A DNA stretch of 64,000 nt from Gallaecimonas xiamenensis 3-C-1 (GTDB taxonomy: Bacteria; Pseudomonadota; Gammaproteobacteria; Enterobacterales; Gallaecimonadaceae): the NCBI RefSeq assembly GCF_000299915.1, contig NZ_AMRI01000013.1, positions 48,740 through 112,739 on the forward strand. Direction: 5' to 3'. Below, piece after piece: positions 1 to 8,514 of this stretch. How positions within the stretch are numbered: position 1 is the first letter of the stretch; each line of letters starts with the position of its first letter. The position numbers and the translations under genes are program-made. The notes under the pieces were generated by a model. The model searched no databases, was not told the DNA's origin, and saw only the letters and a program-made list of their open reading frames with translations.

Positions 1-1345
1 GGTCCAGCATCTGCTCGGCGTTGCCATGGTCGGCGGTAATAAGGCACTCGCCCCCCACCTTGGCCAGGGCCTGGGTGACCCGGCCGATGCAGTGGTCCAC
101 CGCTTCACAGGCCTTGACCGCCGCCTCGAAGACGCCGGTATGGCCGACCATGTCGCCGTTGGGATAGTTACAGACGATAACGTCGTAGTCCCCGGACTCG
201 ATGGCCGCCACCAGCTTGTCGGTGAGCTCGGTGGAGTTCATCTCCGGCTGCAGGTCGTAGGTGGCCACATTGGGGGACGGGACCAGGATACGGTCTTCAC
301 CGGGGAAGGTCTGCTCGACACCACCGTTAAAGAAGAAGGTGACGTGGGCGTATTTCTCGGTTTCGGAGATGCGCAGCTGGGTCTTGTCGTGCTTGGCCAG
401 CCATTCACCCAGGGTGTTGGACAGGCTCTCTGGCGGGTAGGCGCAACTGGTGTGGATATCGGCGGCATACTGGGTCAGCATCACGAAGTCGGCCAGGGCA
501 GGGCGCTTGGCCCGCTCGAAGCCGCTGAAACCGTCGTCCACAAAGGCACGGCTCATCTGCCGGGCCCGGTCGGCCCGGAAGTTCATGAAGATGACGGCGT
601 CGCCGTCGGCCATGGCCACCGGCTCACCGACGGCGGTGGCCTTGACGAATTCGTCGTTCTCGCCCCTTTCATAGGCGGCGTCCAGGGCGGCCAGGGCGTC
701 GGGGGAGTGGAACTGGGCCTTGCCCTGGGTCAGCAGGTCGTAGGCGGCCTGCACCCTGTCCCAGCGGTTGTCGCGGTCCATGGCGTAATAACGGCCCACC
801 AGGCTGGCGATGCGGCCCTTGCCCAGTTCGGCGCACTTGGCGTTGACCCTTTCCAGGGAAGCCTTGGCGCTACGTGGCGGAGTATCACGGCCGTCCAGGA
901 AGCCGTGCAGGTAAATGTGCTCGGCGCCACGGCGGGCCGCCAGTTCCATCATGGCCAGCAGGTGCTCTTCATGGCTGTGCACACCACCTGGGCTCAGCAG
1001 GCCCATGATATGTACCGCCTTGCCCTTGGCCACGGCTTTGTCCACGGCGGCGCACAGGGCCGGGTTGTCGAAGAAGTCGCCGTCGTTGATGGCTTTGCCG
1101 ATGCGGGTCAGTTCCTGGTAGACCACCCGGCCGGCGCCCAGGTTGACATGGCCCACTTCGGAGTTACCCATCTGACCGTCGGGCAGGCCCACGTCCAGGC
1201 CGGAACCGGAGATCAAAGAATGCGGTTTTTCGGCCCAAAGTTTGTCAAGGTTAACGGTGTTTGCCGCAAGAATGGCGTTGTTTTCCGGATTTTCCCGGTA
1301 ACCCCAGCCATCCATGATGATCAATACCAGCGGTTTCTTGGCCAT
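1..1345 (-). CDS. gpmI: 2,3-bisphosphoglycerate-independent phosphoglycerate mutase (partial, C-terminus cut)
   Basis: Interconverts 3- and 2-phosphoglycerate in glycolysis/gluconeogenesis in the cytoplasm, using two manganese ions and a phosphoserine intermediate. The reverse-strand reading begins [18 protein letters not shown] and contains [10 protein letters not shown] around residue 60, which carries the family's catalytic serine. At the window edge it contains [11 protein letters not shown], the conserved metal-binding C-terminal motif. About 448 codons are present against roughly 510 in the family, so some 60 C-terminal residues lie off the left edge. The start is the ATG at 1345, chosen because it matches the family N-terminus. 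It diverges from the yibN operon, the arrangement also found in E. coli. Identification is secure. Confidence 0.97.
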   Translation of the reverse strand, partial: MAKKPLVLIIMDGWGYRENPENNAILAANTVNLDKLWAEKPHSLISGSGLDVGLPDGQMGNSEVGHVNLGAGRVVYQELTRIGKAINDGDFFDNPALCAAVDKAVAKGKAVHIMGLLSPGGVHSHEEHLLAMMELAARRGAEHIYLHGFLDGRDTPPRSAKASLERVNAKCAELGKGRIASLVGRYYAMDRDNRWDRVQAAYDLLTQGKAQFHSPDALAALDAAYERGENDEFVKATAVGEPVAMADGDAVIFMNFRADRARQMSRAFVDDGFSGFERAKRPALADFVMLTQYAADIHTSCAYPPESLSNTLGEWLAKHDKTQLRISETEKYAHVTFFFNGGVEQTFPGEDRILVPSPNVATYDLQPEMNSTELTDKLVAAIESGDYDVIVCNYPNGDMVGHTGVFEAAVKACEAVDHCIGRVTQALAKVGGECLITADHGNAEQMLD

Positions 1346-1426
1346 GACGTTACCCACATCGCGCTTTTATCCATCGAATTGCGCCTAGTTTAAACACAAA
1401 GGCCTGTCACAAACCAGCGGCAGGGA

Positions 1427-1455
1427 CTGGCTTTGAAGGGGCACCAAGGTATACT
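1427..1455 (+). promoter_or_regulatory. putative sigma-70 promoter of yibN-grxC-secB-gpsA
   Basis: A good -10 hexamer, TATACT, lies at 1450-1455, about 32 bases before the yibN start. The hexamer 17 bases upstream (CTGGCT, 1427-1432) is a poor -35. The -10 alone makes a promoter here plausible. Confidence 0.35.
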
Positions 1456-1487
1456 CAAGGCCCCTAAAATTCTGTGGATAGGCAAGC

Positions 1488-1919
1488 ATGACCCTGTCAG
1501 AACTCACCGCTTTTCTCGGCAACCACCTGATACTGACCACCCTCTGGGCGGTTCTCTTTATCCTGCTGGTCGCCTCCCTGGTACAGGGTGCCCTGTCTGG
1601 CATCAAGAAAGTCAAAGCCCAGGAAGCGGTCTTCCTGATCAACCAGGACAATACCCTGGTGGTCGACGTCCGCGCCCAGGCCGATTTCAAGAAAGCCCAT
1701 ATCGCCGGTGCCCTGAACCTGTCCAAAGACACTTTGTTAAAAGGTGATGTAAGCCGCCTTGAAAAGCACAAAGACGCCCCCATCATCCTGGTATGCGACA
1801 TGGGCCACAGCGCCTCGCAGGTTGCCAAACAGCTGAGCAAGGCCGGTTTCAAGTCCTTGTTTGTGCTCAGCGGCGGTATCCAAGGCTGGCGTGACGCCGG
1901 TATGCCGGTGAAAGGTTAA
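1488..1919 (+). CDS. yibN: membrane-anchored rhodanese-like protein YibN
   Basis: This 143-residue protein has one N-terminal transmembrane segment (about residues 12-34, HLILTTLWAVLFILLVASL) followed by a rhodanese domain (about 45-143). The domain has the DVR motif after the first strand, the active-site loop VCDMGHSA with the catalytic cysteine, and the closing GGIQGW element. Rhodanese domains transfer sulfane sulfur, although the physiological substrate of YibN is not established. It is the first gene of a four-gene run with grxC 10 bases downstream, then secB and gpsA, the same order as in enteric bacteria. The ATG follows a weak purine stretch (GGATAGGCAAGC). The call is firm on both domain and synteny. 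Confidence 0.93.
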   Translation: MTLSELTAFLGNHLILTTLWAVLFILLVASLVQGALSGIKKVKAQEAVFLINQDNTLVVDVRAQADFKKAHIAGALNLSKDTLLKGDVSRLEKHKDAPIILVCDMGHSASQVAKQLSKAGFKSLFVLSGGIQGWRDAGMPVKG

Positions 1920-1929
1920 GGAGTCTTTA

Positions 1930-2190
1930 ATGGCCAACATCGTTATTTACACCAAAACCGGATGCCCCTACTGTGTACGGGCCAAAATGTTGCTGACCGA
2001 AAAACAACAAGGGTTCAAGGAAGTCTGCAATGACAATGACACCGAACGCCGCCAGCATATGCTGGAGCTGACCGGTGGTCAGAGCTACACGGTGCCGCAG
2101 ATTTTCATCAACGATCAGCTGATCGGTGGCTGCTCCGATCTGGAAGCACTTAACGCTGCCGGTAAATTGGACGCCCTCTTAGGCGCCTGA
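1930..2190 (+). CDS. grxC: glutaredoxin 3
   Basis: An 86-residue dithiol glutaredoxin that reduces protein disulfides and mixed glutathione disulfides using glutathione. The sequence shows the CPYC active site near residue 12, the TVPQIFI cis-proline segment around residue 56 and the GGCSDL glutathione-binding turn. Length matches the family (83-87 residues). An AAGGAGT ribosome site precedes the ATG, 10 bases after the yibN stop, so it is cotranscribed with yibN and probably secB. The link to secB and gpsA is conserved in Gammaproteobacteria. Nothing is unusual in the sequence. Confidence 0.97.
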   Translation: MANIVIYTKTGCPYCVRAKMLLTEKQQGFKEVCNDNDTERRQHMLELTGGQSYTVPQIFINDQLIGGCSDLEALNAAGKLDALLGA

Positions 2191-2233
2191 GCGAACCCAT
2201 AACGACAACGACACATTAAGACAGGTTAAAATC

Positions 2234-2722
2234 ATGGCTGAAGAACAGAACAACGCCCAACAGCAGGCGCCCCAATTCCATATCCAGCGCGTCTACACCA
2301 AGGATATCTCCTTCGAGACCCCCAACTCCCCGGCCATCTTCCAAAAAGAATGGAAGCCGGAAGTGAAGCTGGACCTGGACACCCGTTCCAACAAGCTGGC
2401 TGACGACGTTTACGAAGTGGTACTGGCCCTGACCGTGACCACCACAGTGGAAGGCGAGACCGCTTTCCTGTGCGAAGTGCAGCAAGCCGGTATCTTCACC
2501 ATCGGCAACATGCCTGAGCCGCAGCTGGCCCACACCCTGGGCTCCTTCGCCCCGAACATCCTGTTCCCCTACGCTCGCGAAGCCGTATCCAACCTGGTTA
2601 ACCGTGGCACCTTCCCGCCCCTGAACCTGGCCCCGGTCAACTTCGACGCTCTGTTCGCCCAGTACGTGCAGCAGCGCGCAGCCCAGGCTGCCGACGGTGC
2701 CGCCGAGGAGGCCCAGGCCTAA
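2234..2722 (+). CDS. secB: protein-export chaperone SecB
   Basis: A 162-residue cytosolic tetrameric chaperone that holds precursor proteins unfolded and hands them to SecA. Recognisable segments are [19 protein letters not shown] (residues 15-33), the central CEVQQAGIF strand and the C-terminal [20 protein letters not shown] element. An acidic, alanine-rich tail follows (DGAAEEAQA). Length is typical (about 155-165). The start is supported by an AGGT-type site (AAGACAGGTTAAAATC) before the ATG. It lies between grxC and gpsA, 15 bases before gpsA, as in E. coli. Confidence 0.97.
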   Translation: MAEEQNNAQQQAPQFHIQRVYTKDISFETPNSPAIFQKEWKPEVKLDLDTRSNKLADDVYEVVLALTVTTTVEGETAFLCEVQQAGIFTIGNMPEPQLAHTLGSFAPNILFPYAREAVSNLVNRGTFPPLNLAPVNFDALFAQYVQQRAAQAADGAAEEAQA

Positions 2723-2737
2723 GCCTGAGAAAAACGC

Positions 2738-3754
2738 ATGACAGCCGAGCAACCGGCCATTTGCGTCCTGGGGGCGGGGTCTTACGGCACCGCCCTTGCC
2801 ATTTCTTTGGCACGCAATGGCAACCGCATCCTTCTGTGGGGGCATAACGCCACCCACCTGGCCGACCTGGCCAAAGAGCGGCAGAACCGCCGCTATCTGG
2901 AAGGTATTCCCTTCCCCGACAGCCTGGAAATGGAACCGGACCTGGCCAAAGCCGTGTCCAGTTGCCGCGATATCCTGGTGGTGGTGCCGTCCCACGCCTT
3001 CGATGACGTGCTTAACCAGATGAAGCCGCATCTGCGCCCGGACGCCCGTGTGGCCTGGGCCACCAAGGGCCTGGAACCGGACACCGGCCGCCTGCTGCAG
3101 GACGCCGCCCGTGAAGTGCTGGGTGACACCATGCCTCTGGCCGTGGTCTCCGGCCCCACCTTCGCCAAGGAGCTGGCCGCCGGCCTGCCCACGGCGATCT
3201 CCATCTCCAGTACCGATGAAGACTTCATGCACCGGCTGGCGGACCTGCTGCACTGCGAAAAGCGGCTGCGCACTTACGCCAACCCGGACTTTATCGGGGT
3301 GCAACTGGGGGGCGCGGTCAAGAACGTCATTGCCATAGGCGCCGGCATGGCCGACGGCCTCGGCTTCGGAGCCAACGCCCGCACCGCCCTGATCACCCGT
3401 GGCCTGGTGGAACTATCCCGCCTGGGCGCTGCCCTGGGGGCCGATCCGGCCACCTTTATGGGCATGTCCGGCCTGGGGGATCTGGTACTGACCTGTACCG
3501 ACAACCAGTCCCGCAACCGCCGCTTCGGCCTGGCCCTGGGCCAGGGCAAAGGGGCCCAGCAGGCCATGGACGAGATTGGCCAGGTGGTAGAAGGCTACCG
3601 TAACGCCAAGGAAGTCTTTGAACTGGCCAAGCGGCTGGGGGTGGAAATGCCCATCACCGAGCAGATCTACGCCGTGCTCTACGAAGGGCGCGACCCCAAG
3701 GAGGCCTCCAAAAACCTCCTGGCCCGGGAACGCAAATCCGAATCCCTGTCATGA
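2738..3754 (+). CDS. gpsA: NAD(P)H-dependent glycerol-3-phosphate dehydrogenase
   Basis: Reduces dihydroxyacetone phosphate to sn-glycerol-3-phosphate for phospholipid synthesis. The 338-residue protein opens with the Rossmann motif [13 protein letters not shown] (residues 9-21). It carries [12 protein letters not shown] mid-domain and the catalytic segment [20 protein letters not shown], which includes the conserved lysine. The downstream helix [14 protein letters not shown] is also intact. It is last in the yibN-grxC-secB run and is followed at once by a terminator. In E. coli the next genes are cysE and trmL. Here cysE is absent and an unrelated gene pair occupies the gap before trmL. Confidence 0.97.
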   Translation: MTAEQPAICVLGAGSYGTALAISLARNGNRILLWGHNATHLADLAKERQNRRYLEGIPFPDSLEMEPDLAKAVSSCRDILVVVPSHAFDDVLNQMKPHLRPDARVAWATKGLEPDTGRLLQDAAREVLGDTMPLAVVSGPTFAKELAAGLPTAISISSTDEDFMHRLADLLHCEKRLRTYANPDFIGVQLGGAVKNVIAIGAGMADGLGFGANARTALITRGLVELSRLGAALGADPATFMGMSGLGDLVLTCTDNQSRNRRFGLALGQGKGAQQAMDEIGQVVEGYRNAKEVFELAKRLGVEMPITEQIYAVLYEGRDPKEASKNLLARERKSESLS

Positions 3755-3755
3755 C

Positions 3756-3783
3756 AAACCGGCCTTATGGCCGGTTTTCTTTT
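3756..3783 (+). terminator. rho-independent terminator after gpsA
   Basis: Inverted repeat AAACCGGCC / GGCCGGTTT with a four-base loop (TTAT), followed by TTTTCTTTTT. It starts two bases after the gpsA stop and closes the yibN-gpsA operon. Confidence 0.9.
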
Positions 3784-3874
3784 TGAACAGTTCCCTTCCC
3801 TGATATGCCTTTGCAGCGGCGACAAGCAGCCACTAGATTGCTGGTCAGAAAATCAACAAGCGCAAGGATGCCAC

Positions 3875-4771
3875 ATGCTAGAGCTGCAAAACTCCGTGGG
3901 GTTGTCGGGCATCAACCTGCCCGGTGACGTCAAACTGGTGCAGATACTGCTGAACCTGCACAACACCCCGGCCAAGCACATAGGTGAGGACGGCCTGTGC
4001 GGCAATAAGACCATCAAGGCCATCATCGCCTACCAGAACCGCATCATGCCGGGCTGGAAGGCCGATGGCAGGATTGACCCGGGTGGCCGCACCTTTATGA
4101 AGCTGCTCAGCGAGATCAGCCCCAAGGACCAGGACAAGATTGCGTTGTCCCTGCATTCGGGCAAGAAAGCCAAGCTGGTCAAGCTCAGCCCGGCGTCCAC
4201 CCAAGGGGTCAACGTTACCTACAGCAGCACGGTTCCCGCCAACAAACGCCTGGTCAGCGACTACGCCATCAAGGTGGTGAAAAAGGCCTTGGCCGATGCC
4301 GGCATGAAAAAGGCGGTGATCACCAGCACCCTGCGCTTCCCGTCCGAACAGGCAGCCATCATGTACCGCAACGCCAAGATCAGCCTGGCCAAGCAAAAGC
4401 AGCTCTATGGCAGCAACGGCGACAAGGTGCTGGATGTCTACGCCGCCAATAAGACCAAAGCCCAAAGTGAGGTGGTGGCGCTGATGACCAGCAAGATTGA
4501 GGAACTGGCCGAGGACGGGCGCAAGGTGTCCAAGCACTGCACCTCGGTAGAGGATTACGGCCGCCTCAACGTCTTCGACATCGGGGTCAACTCCACCCGG
4601 GCCGCCGACCCGGACCATTTCAACCTCAACAAGTTGACCACCGCCCTCAAGGCCTTGGCCACGGACGGTTACATCAATAAACTGATCGACGAGACCGCCA
4701 AGAGCAATAGCTGTTGGCACCTGGAGATCCAACCCAACAAGAAGCCCCTGCAAGACAAGGACCCGTCATGA
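3875..4771 (+). CDS. peptidoglycan-binding, M15-like metallopeptidase without signal peptide (candidate secreted effector)
   Basis: A 298-residue protein. Residues 8-76 form a peptidoglycan-binding repeat (NLPGDVKLVQILLNLHN, then GLCGNKTIKAIIAYQ). The C-terminal half resembles M15 zinc peptidases: ITSTLRFPSEQAA resembles their substrate-binding arginine/glutamine segment. SKH at 219-221, FDIG with Asp235 and CWHLE with His282 and Glu284 match the SxH...D...WHxE zinc and catalytic scheme. The H-to-D spacing is longer than the usual H-x6-D. No Sec signal is visible, although the target would be in the periplasm. The start at 3875 follows AAGGA and matches the domain start; an earlier in-frame ATG at 3767 lies inside the gpsA terminator and is less likely. 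The stop overlaps the next ATG (ATGA), so the two are translationally coupled. A cell-wall hydrolase delivered by type VI secretion is an inference; no T6SS gene is in the window. Confidence 0.75.
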   Translation: MLELQNSVGLSGINLPGDVKLVQILLNLHNTPAKHIGEDGLCGNKTIKAIIAYQNRIMPGWKADGRIDPGGRTFMKLLSEISPKDQDKIALSLHSGKKAKLVKLSPASTQGVNVTYSSTVPANKRLVSDYAIKVVKKALADAGMKKAVITSTLRFPSEQAAIMYRNAKISLAKQKQLYGSNGDKVLDVYAANKTKAQSEVVALMTSKIEELAEDGRKVSKHCTSVEDYGRLNVFDIGVNSTRAADPDHFNLNKLTTALKALATDGYINKLIDETAKSNSCWHLEIQPNKKPLQDKDPS

Positions 4772-5259
4772 AACCCCTGCTGCCCCTGTTGCTGGCCCTC
4801 ACCACCCCTGTGGCCATGGCCTGTTCCCTGGCCCCCCAATCCCTGAACTTCCAAGGGCCGCAAGTCGCCTCGGTGCAATACCAAAAAGGGGTACGGGCCG
4901 ACAGCGAAGAGCCCTTTATCCGCGCCGTGGTGCTCTATAAGGATGCCGATATGGCCGTTGTCGAGTCCCGCAACTGCGAGATGGAAAACTACAGCGTTAA
5001 CTATTTCAGCAGCCAGGGCAGCGTCGACAAGACCCGATTCGAGGCCCTGCTGGCCCCCTCACCGCTGAAAAAGGTGACCCTGGCCAAGCCGCTGTTGGCC
5101 CAGCTGCCCAGCAGCCCCGGCTTCAAGGATCTGTCCGACCAGGTGACCTTTGCCGAAGGCCAGGTGGAGCTGCTGGCCAGCTACCAGTCCCTGGAAGATG
5201 CCCTTAGCCCCTTTCACAGCCTGGTGTCGGTGAGCCTGGCCCTGGGAGGGGCCGACTGA
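4768..5259 (+). CDS. Sec-exported small protein coupled to the M15-like peptidase (candidate periplasmic immunity protein)
   Basis: A 163-residue protein that I do not recognise. It starts with a clear signal peptide, MKPLLPLLLALTTPVAMA, with predicted cleavage before CSLAPQ. The preceding residues VAMAC make a poor lipobox, so it is more likely soluble and periplasmic than a lipoprotein. It has one further cysteine (SRNCEMENY), so a single disulfide is possible. Its ATG overlaps the stop of the upstream peptidase gene as ATGA, with no intergenic space. Small exported partners of this type are typical immunity proteins for periplasm-acting toxins, or inhibitors of an exported lysozyme-like enzyme. 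That role is inference from context only. Confidence 0.7.
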   Translation: MKPLLPLLLALTTPVAMACSLAPQSLNFQGPQVASVQYQKGVRADSEEPFIRAVVLYKDADMAVVESRNCEMENYSVNYFSSQGSVDKTRFEALLAPSPLKKVTLAKPLLAQLPSSPGFKDLSDQVTFAEGQVELLASYQSLEDALSPFHSLVSVSLALGGAD

Positions 5260-5272
5260 CCGCTCCCCCATG

Positions 5273-5301
5273 AAAAAACCGGCCCTGGGCCGGTTTTTTT
5301 T
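5273..5301. terminator. bidirectional terminator between the peptidase pair and trmL
   Basis: Twelve-base stem AAAAAACCGGCC / GGCCGGTTTTTT with a CTG loop and flanking A and T tracts on both strands. It serves the forward pair ending at 5259 and the convergent trmL ending at 5320. Confidence 0.92.
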
Positions 5302-5319
5302 GTGCGTTTGCCTTGGCCC

Positions 5320-5784
5320 TTAGCCCAGCCCCGGATAACCCAGTTGGCGCAGGGCTTCGTAGCTGATGATGGCCACGGCGTTGGACAGGTTTAGGCTGCG
5401 GGAATCGGGCTGCATAGGGATGCGGATGCGCTGGGCCGGTGGCAGGCTGTCGATGACCGCCATGGGCAGGCCCCGGGTCTCGGGACCGAACAGCAGTATG
5501 TCTCCGGCCTGGTACTGGGGCAGGTGGAAGCTGCGGCTGCCCTTGGTGGTGCAGGCATAGACAGTGGCTCCCGGCAAGGCCGCCAGGCAATCGGCCAGAT
5601 TGTCGTGCACCGCCACCTCGGCAAACTCGTCGTAGTCCAGGCCGGCCCGGCGCAACCTTTTGTCTTCAAAGGCAAAGCCAAGGGGTTTTATCAGGTGCAG
5701 CTTGCAGCCGTTATTGGCGCAAAGCCGGATGATGTTGCCGGTATTGGGCGGAATTTCCGGTTGGAATAAGACAATATTCAGCAT
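5320..5784 (-). CDS. trmL: tRNA (cytidine(34)-2'-O)-methyltransferase
   Basis: A 154-residue SPOUT-class enzyme that 2'-O-methylates the wobble cytidine or uridine of tRNA-Leu isoacceptors using S-adenosylmethionine. It begins [20 protein letters not shown], the hallmark N-terminus. It contains [11 protein letters not shown] and the knot segment [18 protein letters not shown], both conserved in TrmL/YibK. Length is normal (about 155). The start at 5784 lies only two bases from a CpxR-type box shared with the divergent cpxP-like gene, so its own promoter may be affected by CpxR. Confidence 0.96.
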   Translation of the reverse strand: MLNIVLFQPEIPPNTGNIIRLCANNGCKLHLIKPLGFAFEDKRLRRAGLDYDEFAEVAVHDNLADCLAALPGATVYACTTKGSRSFHLPQYQAGDILLFGPETRGLPMAVIDSLPPAQRIRIPMQPDSRSLNLSNAVAIISYEALRQLGYPGLG

Positions 5785-5785
5785 C

Positions 5786-5800
5786 TTTACGCTTCTTTAC
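5786..5800 (-). promoter_or_regulatory. CpxR-binding box upstream of cpxP-like/fieF
   Basis: On the reverse strand this reads GTAAAGAAGCGTAAA, a perfect match to the CpxR consensus GTAAA-N5-GTAAA. It lies 69 bases upstream of the cpxP-like start and next to the trmL start. The cpxRA genes are 1.4 kb away. The match is seen directly; CpxR control is inferred from the known consensus. Confidence 0.8.
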
Positions 5801-5868
5801 CGGGGGCTAACGCCCCTTTGCATTGCACTGGCTAATCTGGGGGCGAAGTCAATCACAGGAGACACCCC

Positions 5869-6306
5869 ATGAAAAGCCTTTTCAAGACCCTGACCCTCAG
5901 TTCGGTGCTGTTGCTCTCCGCCCAGGCCATGGCCGGCGACAAAGGCCCCCGTGGCCCCATGATGAGCCCGGACGCCTTTCCGGTCCAGATGCTGCTCCGT
6001 GAGCGGGTCGCCGAAAAACTGGCCCTGACCGAAGCCCAGAAGACCCAGATCACCGCCCTGCTGGACAGCGCCAAGGCCAACAGGCCCAGCCGCGACGACA
6101 TGAAAGCCAAGCGGGCCGCCTTCAAGGCGCTGATGGACGCCGACAGCTTCGACGAAAACCAGGCCAGGGCCCTGCTGGCCGAGCGCAGCGAGGCGCAACT
6201 GGCCCACCTGAAGCTCACTCACCAGGTGATGCAGGTGCTTAGCGCCGAGCAGAAGGCTACACTGGCGGACATCAAGCACCACCGCCACCACCGCCGAGAT
6301 GAATGA
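5869..6306 (+). CDS. cpxP: periplasmic Spy/CpxP-family protein
   Basis: A 145-residue exported protein with signal peptide MKSLFKTLTLSSVLLLSAQAMA (residues 1-22). The mature part is helical and charged, with the family's LTEAQKTQI repeat (about residue 51) and the related VLSAEQKATL near the C-terminus. It ends in a histidine-rich tail (HHRHHRRDE). CpxP is a periplasmic chaperone that binds CpxA and dampens Cpx signalling; Spy is its paralogue. The assignment as CpxP rests on the adjacent fieF, the nearby cpxRA and the CpxR box upstream. An AGGAG site precedes the start. It overlaps fieF by 8 bases. The histidine-rich tail might bind metal ions, which is a guess. Confidence 0.85.
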   Translation: MKSLFKTLTLSSVLLLSAQAMAGDKGPRGPMMSPDAFPVQMLLRERVAEKLALTEAQKTQITALLDSAKANRPSRDDMKAKRAAFKALMDADSFDENQARALLAERSEAQLAHLKLTHQVMQVLSAEQKATLADIKHHRHHRRDE

Positions 6307-7189
6307 TCAATACAAGCAACTGGTAAAACGGGCGACATTGGCTTCCACCTTTGTCGCCACCCTTCTTATCATCAGCAAGCTGCTGGCCTGGGTCCTGACC
6401 GGCTCCGCCAGCATGCTCGCTTCCCTCACCGACTCCCTGATGGACGTGTCCGCGTCCCTTATCAACCTGTTCGCGGTGCGCTATGCCATGCAGCCGGCAG
6501 ACAACGAACACCGCTTCGGCCACGGCAAGGCCGAGTCCCTGGCGGGTATAGCCCAGGCCGGTTTTATTGCCGGTTCGGCCCTGCTGCTGATCTTCAACGC
6601 CGCCGACCGGCTGATTAACCCCAAAGTATTGACCCAGACCGACGTCGGCATCGCCGTCACCATACTGGCCTTGGTACTGACCTTGGCTCTGATCAGCTAC
6701 CAGGGTTATGTGGTCAAGAAGACCGGCTCCCAGGCGGTCAAGGCCGATGCCCTGCACTACCGCTCGGACGTACTGCTCAATCTCGGAGTGCTGCTGGCCC
6801 TGGTGGCCGGCGCCTTTGGCCTTATCTGGGCGGACGGCGCCCTGGCCCTGGTGATCGGTGTCTATATCCTGGTGTCGGCGGCCAATATCGCCCTGGAGGC
6901 GGGCAATACCCTGCTGGACCGGGAACTGCCGGAAGAGGAGAAGGCGGACATCATGCGCATCGTCCGGGAGCACCCCCTGGTCCACGGCGCCCATGAAGTG
7001 CGCACCCGCCAGGCCGGCCCCACCAAGTTCATCCAGATGCACCTGGAACTGCCGGACGACATGTCGTTAAAGGCCGCCCACGAAGTGGCGGACCAGGTAG
7101 AAAAGGCCCTGGAAGCGGCTTACCCGGGGGCCGATGTGATCATCCACCAAGACCCCCTGTCGGTACTGCCCAAGGGCAGCCGGGCTTAG
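6299..7189 (+). CDS. fieF: cation diffusion facilitator FieF (Fe2+/Zn2+ efflux)
   Basis: A 296-residue inner-membrane antiporter that exports divalent iron or zinc in exchange for protons. Motifs seen are TDSLMD (about residues 45-50) in TM2, HRFGHGKAE in the loop after TM2, and DALHYRSDVLLN in TM5 supplying the H-x3-D metal site. A cytoplasmic C-terminal domain ends in a VIIHQDP segment, typical of the family. Length matches E. coli FieF (300). It overlaps the cpxP-like gene by 8 bases and is likely cotranscribed under CpxR. Its 3' end overlaps the end of convergent cpxA by 4 bases. Confidence 0.95.
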   Translation: MNDQYKQLVKRATLASTFVATLLIISKLLAWVLTGSASMLASLTDSLMDVSASLINLFAVRYAMQPADNEHRFGHGKAESLAGIAQAGFIAGSALLLIFNAADRLINPKVLTQTDVGIAVTILALVLTLALISYQGYVVKKTGSQAVKADALHYRSDVLLNLGVLLALVAGAFGLIWADGALALVIGVYILVSAANIALEAGNTLLDRELPEEEKADIMRIVREHPLVHGAHEVRTRQAGPTKFIQMHLELPDDMSLKAAHEVADQVEKALEAAYPGADVIIHQDPLSVLPKGSRA

Positions 7190-8514
7190 GCCGGGGCCAG
7201 CTGAAGTTCAAAGCGCAGGCCCCCCAAGGCCGAGCGGCCCACCTTGAGGGTGCCGCCCTGGGCCTTGGCGGCGGCCTGGGCTATGGCCAGGCCCAGGCCG
7301 GTCTTGCCCTGGTGGCCCCGGGCCGGGTCGCCCCGGTAAAAGGGTTCAAACAGCTTGTCCAGCATGTCGTCCGGCACCCCTGGGCCGTCATCTTCCACCA
7401 CCAGGCGCCAGCCCTGGCCGCTGCGGGCCAGTTGCACCTCGACCCGCTGGCCGTAACGGCAGGCGTTGGACAACAGGTTATCCAGTACCCGTTGCAGCAA
7501 TCTGGGCCTGAACCGGCAAGGAGCCTCGGCCGGGGCTTGCAGCAGAATGTCCTTGTCCGGGGAATGAAAACGCCAATCCTGCACCGATGAGGCCACCTGG
7601 GCCGCCATGTCCCCGTCTTCCGCTTCTTCCTGGTAGAGGGTGGCTTCCAGCCGGGACAGGGTCAGCACCTGCTCGATAAGGTGTTCCAGGGTGTCGCATT
7701 CCTTCTCGATGCGCTGCACGTACTTGTGCTGCTGCACCTCGTCGGCCATCAAGGCCGCCGCCAGCTTGAGGCGGGTCAACGGCGAGCGCAGCTCATGGGA
7801 GACATCGGCCAGCAGGCGGCGCTGGGAGGCCAGCAGGCTTGCCAGTTTGCCGGCCATGGTGTTGAAGTCCTGGCCCAGTTGCCCCAGCTCGCCGCTGCCG
7901 GCCTTGACCCTGACCCCCAGGTCGCCGTCACCCAGTTGGCGGGCGGCCTTGGACAGCTGGCGCACCGGCCTGGCCAGCCAGGCGGCCAGGCCCAGGCTCA
8001 GGGCCAACACCAACAGGAAGGACACGGCCAGCCGCACCCAGGCCGGGCCCTGCCAGAATCGCTCCCAGGCGCTCATGGGCCGGGGCGGCATCAGCCAGAC
8101 CGCCAGCACCGGGCCGTCCAGGGTGGCTATTTCGAAGGGGCCCATGGCCCGCATCTCACCTTGTTCCAGCACTTGTACGCCGCTGTCGGAAGCCACCAGT
8201 TCGGGGATCCGCCAATGGCGCGGGCGGCGCCGCTCCAAGGGTTGCAAACTGTGGGGGTCGAACAGCACCAGGAAGCGGTTGACCTTGGAGCGCTTAAGGG
8301 CCAGCAGCGGCCGGTCGGCAAAGCGTTGCAGGTGGCCGCGCAGCTCAGCCAGCTCTTCCAGTTCCGGGGGCATGGGGGGGCGCAGCTCTTCGTCGGAGCG
8401 CAGGTGGCGGCTCAACTGCACATTGGCCACCAGCATCAGGGTCAGCACCAGCCAGAACCACAGGAACAGGCGGCCGGCAAAGCCGGTGAGCCAGTCCAGG
8501 CCCAGGCGCTTCAT
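7186..8514 (-). CDS. cpxA: envelope-stress sensor histidine kinase CpxA
   Basis: A 442-residue inner-membrane sensor kinase that phosphorylates CpxR on envelope protein stress. TM1 spans about residues 14-32. The periplasmic sensor runs from about 35 to 158, TM2 from about 160 to 182, then a HAMP linker. The phospho-acceptor is His240 in DVSHELRSPLTR. The ATPase part shows the N box NLLSNACRYG, DDGPGVP and GKTGLGLAIA. It overlaps cpxR by 4 bases (start within the cpxR stop), so the two are coupled. Unlike E. coli, where cpxP diverges from cpxRA, here the cpxP-fieF pair converges on cpxA. Confidence 0.93.
   Translation of the reverse strand: MKRLGLDWLTGFAGRLFLWFWLVLTLMLVANVQLSRHLRSDEELRPPMPPELEELAELRGHLQRFADRPLLALKRSKVNRFLVLFDPHSLQPLERRRPRHWRIPELVASDSGVQVLEQGEMRAMGPFEIATLDGPVLAVWLMPPRPMSAWERFWQGPAWVRLAVSFLLVLALSLGLAAWLARPVRQLSKAARQLGDGDLGVRVKAGSGELGQLGQDFNTMAGKLASLLASQRRLLADVSHELRSPLTRLKLAAALMADEVQQHKYVQRIEKECDTLEHLIEQVLTLSRLEATLYQEEAEDGDMAAQVASSVQDWRFHSPDKDILLQAPAEAPCRFRPRLLQRVLDNLLSNACRYGQRVEVQLARSGQGWRLVVEDDGPGVPDDMLDKLFEPFYRGDPARGHQGKTGLGLAIAQAAAKAQGGTLKVGRSALGGLRFELQLAPA

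Noticed and set aside
26..1393. Long forward open frame opposite gpmI
   Set aside because: It is the antisense shadow of gpmI: the reverse frame gives the family's N-terminus and active-site motifs, and the forward frame has low-complexity Val/Gly/His content.
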